This document shows positions 23,652-29,534 of a DNA stretch of 31,649 nucleotides, piece by piece. A program made the position numbers and the translations under genes. Below the pieces are notes generated by a model. That model did no database searches. It saw nothing but the letters and a program-made list of their open reading frames with translations, and had not been told where the DNA came from. Positions within the stretch are counted from its first letter, which is position 1, and every line of letters begins with the position of its first letter. Source of the DNA: DAOTTX01 sp034437515. GTDB lineage: Bacteria; Chloroflexota; Anaerolineae; Aggregatilineales; Phototrophicaceae. The DNA lies in the NCBI GenBank assembly GCA_034437515.1, contig DAOTTX010000207.1, positions 1 through 31,649 of the forward strand, written 5' to 3'.

Positions 23652-25436
23652 ATGCCCATACACATTTTGTCAGATAACACCGTCGCGCAGATCGCCGCTG
23701 GTGAAGTGGTCGAGCGACCGGCGTCTGTCGTTAAGGAATTGATCGAAAACGCACTCGATGCCGGTGCGAAGAATATTCACGTTGCCATTGAGGAAGGTGG
23801 GCGTAAGCTCATCCGCATCAGTGATGATGGCAGCGGTATTCTATCGAGCGAGGTCGGGTTAGCCTTCACCCAACATGCGACCAGCAAAATCCAATCGGTC
23901 GATGATCTGTTGACGCTGCACACACTTGGTTTTCGCGGTGAGGCGCTTTCGACCATCGCTGCGGTGAGTCGTGCTAGCGTTACCACCCGTCATCGTAAAG
24001 AAGACCTCGGCACGCAGATGCGCATCGAAGGTGGGGACATCGTGCAGCACCAACCGGTTGGTGCGCCTGCCGGCACGGTCATCAGCATTGAGAATTTGTT
24101 TTACAATACCCCGGCACGGCTGAAGTTCCTCAAAAAAGTGACGACGGAGAAGCGCCATATCACGACTCTGATTACCCGTTATGCGATGGCCTATCCAGAC
24201 GTGCGGTTTACACTAGAGCATGACGGACGTGAGGCTTTCCGTTCCAACGGGACGGGTGCGCTTGGGGATGTGCTGGTGAAGGCCGTCGGATTAGAAAATT
24301 TTCGTCAAATGCTGGAAGTCGAACGCGACGAACCACCACGTGAAAATCTTCCGGGTTTGCGCGTTTTCGGTTATGTCTCACTGCCGGATTTTAGCCGGTC
24401 GGATCGTACAAATATCGCGTTGTTCGTCAATGGACGTTGGATCCAAGACTCGAGCCTGACTTATGCGGTCGTGCAGGCGTATCACATGATCCTGACTGAT
24501 GGGCGTTACCCGGTGGCAACTTTAATGCTGGAAATTTCTCCGCAGGAAGTTGACGTCAACGTACACCCGACCAAAGCCGAGGTGCGTTTCCAGAACCCCA
24601 ACGCGGTTTTTTCTGCCTTGCAACGGGCCGTCCGTGAAGTGCTGATTAAGAGCGCCGGACCGGGGTCTGCGCGGTATGCCCCGACAAAGGATGTTGATTG
24701 GGGCGGGATGTCTTTCCCTCAGCGATCAAGCACGCAGACGGAATTCACCATACCTGAAGGCGTCGAACGACAGGCGCGACCCTCAAACACGGAGTCATTC
24801 AATACCGGCGACGATGACGACCCGACCGCGATTCCGGTAGGGCCGGGGATGCCGTTGAAGCCGCGCACGCTGCCCATGCTGCGAGTGGTGGGGCAGGTCG
24901 GCGCGATGTACATCATCGCGGAGGGGCCAGCCGGGATGTATTTGATTGACCAGCACGCCGCCCATGATCGAATCATCTATGAAAAGCTCAAAGAAGCGTT
25001 CGACGGCGACGAGGAGCTACCACAACGCGAGATCAAGATGTGTACGCTGGAACTGACCAGCAAAGAAGCACGACAATTCGATCAAATCATTGCGTTATTC
25101 GCGCAGGTCGGCTTTACGCTCGAACGTTTTGGGCCGAATACCTACGCGGTGCGTGCGATCCCTGAATTGCTGCCGGGTAGTAATCCACTACCGGTGCTCA
25201 AGGCGATTTTGATGGATTTGCTCAACCAGAAGAATGACCAGAACACACTCGAGCGCATCATCCAGCATGTGAGCAGCCATGCGGCGGTGAAGTCTGGTCA
25301 GGTATTGGCACAGGACGAGATGCAAAGTTTGATCCGTCAATTGGAACGCTGTGAAGAACCGCGCAGCGATCCGCGCGGCAAGCCGACCTTGCTGCATATG
25401 AGTGGTGACCAGATCGCCCGTGAACTGGGACGCTAG
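23652..25436 (+). CDS. mutL: DNA mismatch repair protein MutL
   Basis: MutL links MutS mismatch recognition to strand cutting and removal. The N-terminal GHKL ATPase is complete: ELIENALDAGA, DDGSGI, TLGFRGEAL and NTPARLKFLK. A Pro/acid-rich linker spans about residues 345-410. The C-terminal domain has DQHA at 433-436, then Asp439 and Glu444 where the endonuclease motif DQHAxxE(x4)E is expected, so the first Glu is Asp. The usual C-P/N-HGRP motif near the end reads DPRGKP at 573-578, lacking both Cys and His, and the usual Cys of the AC-x-AV-K segment is Ser. The metal site therefore looks altered or lost. No Shine-Dalgarno is obvious before the ATG. mutS is not in this window. Confidence 0.95.
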   Translation: MPIHILSDNTVAQIAAGEVVERPASVVKELIENALDAGAKNIHVAIEEGGRKLIRISDDGSGILSSEVGLAFTQHATSKIQSVDDLLTLHTLGFRGEALSTIAAVSRASVTTRHRKEDLGTQMRIEGGDIVQHQPVGAPAGTVISIENLFYNTPARLKFLKKVTTEKRHITTLITRYAMAYPDVRFTLEHDGREAFRSNGTGALGDVLVKAVGLENFRQMLEVERDEPPRENLPGLRVFGYVSLPDFSRSDRTNIALFVNGRWIQDSSLTYAVVQAYHMILTDGRYPVATLMLEISPQEVDVNVHPTKAEVRFQNPNAVFSALQRAVREVLIKSAGPGSARYAPTKDVDWGGMSFPQRSSTQTEFTIPEGVERQARPSNTESFNTGDDDDPTAIPVGPGMPLKPRTLPMLRVVGQVGAMYIIAEGPAGMYLIDQHAAHDRIIYEKLKEAFDGDEELPQREIKMCTLELTSKEARQFDQIIALFAQVGFTLERFGPNTYAVRAIPELLPGSNPLPVLKAILMDLLNQKNDQNTLERIIQHVSSHAAVKSGQVLAQDEMQSLIRQLERCEEPRSDPRGKPTLLHMSGDQIARELGR

Positions 25437-25484
25437 CAAAACGAATGTGAGTCCGTCGATTAAAACCGGTGGCCTCTACATAGT

Positions 25485-26699
25485 CTAACGACTCTGCCAG
25501 TAGAATGTACTTATCTGATTGGTACCACCGCCGACCGGGATATAAATATCACCGTTGCGCAAGGCGACGAATACCTGCCAGTTGATTGTATGGGTCTCGC
25601 CGTTATTCGGGATGAGGTCAGTCGGGAGGCGATAGCTCGTATCACGGGTGACGAATTGACGTTCCGCACCGCTGGTGGTGTCGGTCACCTGTACCACGTA
25701 AACCTCACCTTCGTCGAGGATGCCCACACTCGACCACATCAACGTGATGATGCCGGGGGAGATGGTCGCGCCATCGACTGGTGTCAGGCGTTGTGGGGCG
25801 CGGTAGGTTGGTGTGGGGGTCGGCGTTTCCTCACCTGAAGGCGTCGGTGAGAAGGTCGGCGTCGGTGTCGGCAATGAGACATTTACACAGGTGCCTGCAA
25901 CGATGACCGGGTTGCAGTTTGGCCCACCGCTGGCGATGCTGAAATCACAGCGAGAATAGTTCAAATCAGCGTTTAACCGGCTGAAAATCTCGATGTTCAG
26001 ATTCGGGTATTGTTCGATAATCCCGGCGACGGTTTCACCCTCACGCACGATGTGGCAACCAACATACGAACCGGGACTGAGGCCGGTGTTGGGTCGCATC
26101 GGTGGTGGGGTGATGTTGGAGTTATCCGGCGGGACGATGATCACGCCTTCGCTGTTCATGTTGAGTGCCGGGTTGGCCTGGGCGACCTGGTCAACGGCGT
26201 TGGGATCAGCCGTTGGGATATTCGCAGGCAGCGGCGGTTGAGTCGGTCTTGGGACGAGAATCTCCGAGCCGACCGGCGGCAGCACATCGGCGCTGAAGAT
26301 GTTCGAGTTCAGGCGAATAACCGCGTCAATCACGTTCGGGTCATAGCTGTAGTTGTGCGGCGGTTTCGTGATAATACCGGAGAGCGTATCGCCTGTTTCA
26401 ATCACATAGAGCCAGGGGCCGGGTGTGGGGGTAGGCGGCAACGTATTCGTCGGTATGGGCGAGGGTGACGGCGTCAGTGTGGCGACCTGCGCGACTTCCT
26501 CAACAGCAGTTATCGTCGGGGAGGGCGACGGCGTTGCCGACGGTGGCGCGGTTTCGGTTGCGTCCTCAAGCCGCTCCGGTAAGGGTTCCAGGGGTTGCTC
26601 TGTGATCGCGTCTACGGTCGGGGTCTGGTTTTCTGTGTTGAAGTTACATGCGCTGAGCGCCAAAAGACACACAGCAAGCAACAGCATGTGTTTTCTCAT
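25485..26699 (-). CDS. Lipoprotein with two LysM domains and C-terminal FN3/Ig-like domain
   Basis: The 404-residue product begins with a lipoprotein signal ending LSAC, with lipidated Cys18 expected. A Pro/Thr-rich stretch is followed by LysM 1 (around YVIETGDTLSGI), a Pro-rich linker, and LysM 2 (around CHIVREGETVAGI). LysM 2 carries a Cys-bearing insert (RCDF...GGPNC) before its last strand. A PTPTPT linker leads to a C-terminal beta domain of about 100 residues that looks FN3/Ig-like. It should sit at the cell surface and bind peptidoglycan or related glycans. Its ATG lies three bases after the stop of the paralogous gene upstream, with AGGAG 12 bases before it. It converges on mutL with only 48 bases between and no terminator seen. 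Confidence 0.87.
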   Translation of the reverse strand: MRKHMLLLAVCLLALSACNFNTENQTPTVDAITEQPLEPLPERLEDATETAPPSATPSPSPTITAVEEVAQVATLTPSPSPIPTNTLPPTPTPGPWLYVIETGDTLSGIITKPPHNYSYDPNVIDAVIRLNSNIFSADVLPPVGSEILVPRPTQPPLPANIPTADPNAVDQVAQANPALNMNSEGVIIVPPDNSNITPPPMRPNTGLSPGSYVGCHIVREGETVAGIIEQYPNLNIEIFSRLNADLNYSRCDFSIASGGPNCNPVIVAGTCVNVSLPTPTPTFSPTPSGEETPTPTPTYRAPQRLTPVDGATISPGIITLMWSSVGILDEGEVYVVQVTDTTSGAERQFVTRDTSYRLPTDLIPNNGETHTINWQVFVALRNGDIYIPVGGGTNQISTFYWQSR

Positions 26700-26702
26700 G
26701 AT

Positions 26703-28070
26703 TTATTCGGTCTCCTGTGTGCTTTCCCAGGTGAAGGTTCTTTGTTCGGTCGTGTAGAGCGGTGTGTCCGGTGATTCGGCACTGATGACGGCGATCTGCC
26801 AGCGGAAATCATGACGTTCGCTATCCGTGCCCTGCCAATCTTCCGGTACCAGGTAAAACGGTTCTACCGTCGTGTCGATGTAGATCACACCGGCAGTGAT
26901 GTCCTCAACGGTAACCTGATAAATTTCCCCGGCGGCGAGTGTGCCGGACGGGATCCAACGTAAGGTGATTAAATCATTGGCGCGGAACAGGGCACGGTTG
27001 CTTGGGCTTTGCAGGGACGGCGCGTTGAAGGTCGGTGTCGGTGTTGGTGTTATGGTTTCGCTGCCCGAAGGCGTCGGTGAGAGTGTCGGGGTTGGTGTCG
27101 GCGCGGGCACACGAACGAGTTGTCCCTGGTTTAACGTGACGATGCACTCCGGCCCGCCATACCGCTGCCCAAAGTCGCACTGGGCAAAGGTGATTTCCGG
27201 GTTCAATTGGGAGAGGACTTCGGCGTTCGCCTGGTATTGCTGGGCGATGCTAATCATTGTTTCGCCACTCTGTACGTTATGAAATTGAATGCCTGCGCGC
27301 AGCGTCGGTGTGGGGATGAACAGCGGGTCGAAGTCTTCGTCAAAGGCGCTGACGCTATCGCCGGCATCCTGGGTCGCTTCAGGGTTCGTCTCGCTAATAA
27401 CGACCGTGTCGCCCCCGGCGTTGCTTTCCGGTGCGGGCTGTGTCGGTTGGATTTCGTCTGTAGGCCAGGGGATAACGAGTTCCTGACCCTCACGGATCGA
27501 ATTGGCATTTTCGAGATCGTTTTCTTCCACGATGACCGAGAGGACGTCGAAGCCGGTATGACCACAACGGACGGCTAACGCATAAAGTGTGTCATTCGCT
27601 TCCACCCGTTGCATACAGGGGGCTTCGGTCGGTGTTGGCGTCTGTGTAGGTGAGGGCAGCGGTGTATCCGTCGGTGTGCTGGTTGGTCGCCCAGGTGTGA
27701 CCGATGGAAAGACCATTTGTGGGCGCGTCGTCGGGGTTGCTGTCTCCTCACTGAAGCCGAATATCGGCATTTCGGCGATATCGTCGGCGATAGTCGGCGC
27801 GAAGGCCAACACACCGCCGGTTACCATCAAGGTGATGAGAAAGACACTCAGCATGAGCATGTGGCGTGCGGCGACGGGGCGTAGTTCACTTTCCATCAGG
27901 TCAGTTTCACCATGACGAAAGTCGTATTGTGGTGCTGATGCTGTCGCCTGAGTGTTTGACGTGCGGACGAGCTGCGCGTCACTGAGCACGGTGCCACAGT
28001 TCATGCAGACTGCCGCATTTGGATGATTCGATGTATTGCAAATCGGGCAGATTTTGAACGACTCAGCCAA
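26703..28070 (-). CDS. Zinc-ribbon membrane protein with two external LysM domains
   Basis: The 455-residue product starts with a cytoplasmic zinc ribbon (CPIC at about 8-11 and CMNC at about 22-25). One transmembrane helix follows (about 70-92), then a Pro/Thr linker, LysM 1 (around VEANDTLYALAV), another linker, and LysM 2 (around VQSGETMISIAQ) with the same CDF...GGPEC insert as its neighbour. A PTPTPT linker and an FN3/Ig-like end complete it. The C-terminal half is clearly paralogous to the lipoprotein at 25485-26699. The start is TTG at 28070 with GAAGGA seven bases upstream; the next in-frame ATG would remove the first half of the zinc ribbon. Zinc ribbon inside and LysM outside suggest a link between wall state and a cytoplasmic partner; that is inference. 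Confidence 0.87.
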   Translation of the reverse strand: MAESFKICPICNTSNHPNAAVCMNCGTVLSDAQLVRTSNTQATASAPQYDFRHGETDLMESELRPVAARHMLMLSVFLITLMVTGGVLAFAPTIADDIAEMPIFGFSEETATPTTRPQMVFPSVTPGRPTSTPTDTPLPSPTQTPTPTEAPCMQRVEANDTLYALAVRCGHTGFDVLSVIVEENDLENANSIREGQELVIPWPTDEIQPTQPAPESNAGGDTVVISETNPEATQDAGDSVSAFDEDFDPLFIPTPTLRAGIQFHNVQSGETMISIAQQYQANAEVLSQLNPEITFAQCDFGQRYGGPECIVTLNQGQLVRVPAPTPTPTLSPTPSGSETITPTPTPTFNAPSLQSPSNRALFRANDLITLRWIPSGTLAAGEIYQVTVEDITAGVIYIDTTVEPFYLVPEDWQGTDSERHDFRWQIAVISAESPDTPLYTTEQRTFTWESTQETE

Positions 28071-28077
28071 GACTGTG

Positions 28078-28083
28078 TCCTTC
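28078..28083 (-). promoter_or_regulatory. Ribosome binding site supporting a TTG start at 28070
   Basis: The minus strand reads GAAGGA, seven bases, then TTG GCT GAG. It supports the non-ATG start of the zinc-ribbon LysM gene. Confidence 0.6.
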
Positions 28084-28138
28084 AGCTACCGGCAAATAGT
28101 CGCCTATTATACGGACATCACGCCGACCTTGCCAGTTG

Positions 28139-29110
28139 CTATTGGATCGGCCCGCGTGTACCGATGATTGTATCCGCAACGGTCTTTTCCGCCGATACGT
28201 TGGCCCTTTGTAGGATAATCGCATTGCGGATGGTGACATGGCGTCCGACACTGCTACCCCGTTCGAGATAAACATAAGGCCCGATTGTCGCTCCCTGACC
28301 GACGCTAACCTGGGGGTCAATGCGCACCGGCGGGATAATCCGTACAGTATAGGGGAGTTCGCTTAGAATATTGGCGTCCTGACCTTCTTCCAGCAGATGC
28401 TTATTCAGCGTAATCAGGTCATGGTCGTTCTCGATTTGTAAGACCCAGGCGGTCTCCGCTGCCAGACATGGGTTCGCAGTTTCTTCTATGTACTTTTTAG
28501 CGATGTGCATGAAATTCGCACGCATATCACCGATGAGATCAGGGGTGAGCTGTTGTAAATATGTGATCATTCGCTGCCCACACACAGCGAAGTTGGTCAA
28601 CGTGAGGGAAGGACGCTCACGCGGTATATGGGTCACAATTTTTTCGATGGTTACGCCGTTTGTCACCCCGTAGTAGTGGTGCTGTGATTTTGAAAGTGTG
28701 CTGTTTGCCGCACCGATAATCAAGGCGTCTTTTGATTTCTCGTGCTGTTTGATGAGACTCTCCGGAAAGCGACCATGCACGAAGGCGTTATAGCTACACA
28801 CGATGAAAGGCGCGTTGGTTTCCTGGGCTATTTCCCGAAAGATGTTGGGTAGTGTCTTCTGCCCGGAGTTGTATTTCAGGTCGATGTTGACATCTGGCAA
28901 CCAGTGATTATTCAGGTAGGAGGCGACCGGGCCTTCGTTGACGCCGACGATGACGGTATAGCGTTTGATGCCGGTGCGATAGAGTCGATCCATCATGCGG
29001 GCGACCAACGGCTTGCCCAGCGCAGGCAACATAGCATGGATTCGGTTGTAAGTCAGTTGGCTTTCGTGACGTGGGTCACCTACGGCGATGATGACGGCAT
29101 GGTCGATCAA
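28139..29110 (-). CDS. Nucleotidyltransferase-like protein with C-terminal hexapeptide-repeat region
   Basis: The 323-residue product resembles sugar-nucleotide pyrophosphorylases (GlmU/RmlA-like). It has an N-terminal Rossmann-type domain with a GKPLVARMMDRLYRTGI segment, and a C-terminal left-handed beta-helix-like tail (IDPQVSVGQGATIGPYVYLE and onward). The catalytic GGxGTR loop is missing: the corresponding stretch reads IIAVGDPRHESQ, and the Lys of the following PKALLP-like motif is His. It may bind but not transfer nucleotides, or do a different reaction. The start is TTG at 29110, with GGAG eight bases upstream, since no in-frame ATG fits. It leads an operon-like run with the two LysM proteins, 68 bases ahead of the first. 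Confidence 0.82.
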   Translation of the reverse strand: MIDHAVIIAVGDPRHESQLTYNRIHAMLPALGKPLVARMMDRLYRTGIKRYTVIVGVNEGPVASYLNNHWLPDVNIDLKYNSGQKTLPNIFREIAQETNAPFIVCSYNAFVHGRFPESLIKQHEKSKDALIIGAANSTLSKSQHHYYGVTNGVTIEKIVTHIPRERPSLTLTNFAVCGQRMITYLQQLTPDLIGDMRANFMHIAKKYIEETANPCLAAETAWVLQIENDHDLITLNKHLLEEGQDANILSELPYTVRIIPPVRIDPQVSVGQGATIGPYVYLERGSSVGRHVTIRNAIILQRANVSAEKTVADTIIGTRGPIQ

Positions 29111-29118
29111 AGTATTTT

Positions 29119-29122
29119 CTCC
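29119..29122 (-). promoter_or_regulatory. Ribosome binding site supporting a TTG start at 29110
   Basis: The minus strand reads GGAG, eight bases, then TTG ATC GAC. It marks the start of the nucleotidyltransferase-like gene. Confidence 0.55.
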
Positions 29123-29148
29123 GTCCGTTTGATCCTGGTTAGGTCATC

Positions 29149-29154
29149 ATTATA
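29149..29154 (-). promoter_or_regulatory. Putative -10 box for the nucleotidyltransferase/LysM genes
   Basis: The minus strand reads a perfect TATAAT about 38 bases upstream of the TTG start, with no clear -35. It lies opposite the plus-strand promoter at 29197-29205. Confidence 0.45.
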
Positions 29155-29196
29155 GCGCAGCTTTGACGAAACGTTGATAATTCCGTGGCAAAACTT

Positions 29197-29205
29197 TGAT
29201 ATAAT
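29197..29205 (+). promoter_or_regulatory. Extended -10 promoter for the small HEAT-like gene
   Basis: TGATATAAT matches TGnTATAAT exactly, about 47 bases upstream of the ATG at 29253. A TTGATA at 29174-29179 lies 20 bases before the hexamer, longer than the usual spacing. Confidence 0.55.
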
Positions 29206-29252
29206 AGGCTTACTAGGTTGTTTATTTCATACGATGAACGGAATTGCTCGTT

Positions 29253-29477
29253 ATGTCAGCGTTGAAACGAATGGTTCAATACCACATTGCACGCCTGGGT
29301 GACAAAAACCCTGATGTGCGTTTAAAGTCAATCAAAGAGCTTGAGTTGCTAGAAGATACGGATGCCTTAGAACCACTGCGCGAGCTTTACGATAGAGACG
29401 AAAATCCCGATGTACGCAAAGCGGCACAGGGAGCCGGGCGTAAAATCTTCCTGAAGAATCGCGGCGAGAAGGCATAA
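29253..29477 (+). CDS. Small HEAT-repeat-like protein
   Basis: The 74-residue product is helical and reads as about two HEAT-like units: NPDVRLKSIKELELL, then a DALEPLRELYDRD stretch and NPDVRKAAQGAGRKI. The repeated NPDVR(L/K) is typical of HEAT/PBS-lyase-type repeats. There is no signal peptide or membrane helix. I use the ATG at 29253; a TTG at 29244 in the same frame would add three residues. A GGA lies 10-12 bases upstream. It has its own promoter and faces valS across a shared terminator. HEAT modules usually bind other proteins; no partner is evident. Confidence 0.7.
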   Translation: MSALKRMVQYHIARLGDKNPDVRLKSIKELELLEDTDALEPLRELYDRDENPDVRKAAQGAGRKIFLKNRGEKA

Positions 29478-29493
29478 CGAAAAAAGCATAACG

Positions 29494-29529
29494 AACGAGA
29501 ACCCCCGTCGTAAAACGGCGGTTCTCGTT
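29494..29529. terminator. Shared terminator between the HEAT-like gene and valS
   Basis: AACGAGAACC plus CCGT pairs with ACGG plus GGTTCTCGTT across one C-C mismatch and a six-base loop. On the minus strand it is followed, eight bases later, by six T; on the plus strand only by TTT. It best serves valS. Confidence 0.7.
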
Positions 29530-29534
29530 TGAAG

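Noticed and set aside
26425..27915. Plus-strand Gly/Val-rich open frames across the LysM genes
   Set aside because: They are the complement of Pro/Thr linkers and have no ribosome sites.
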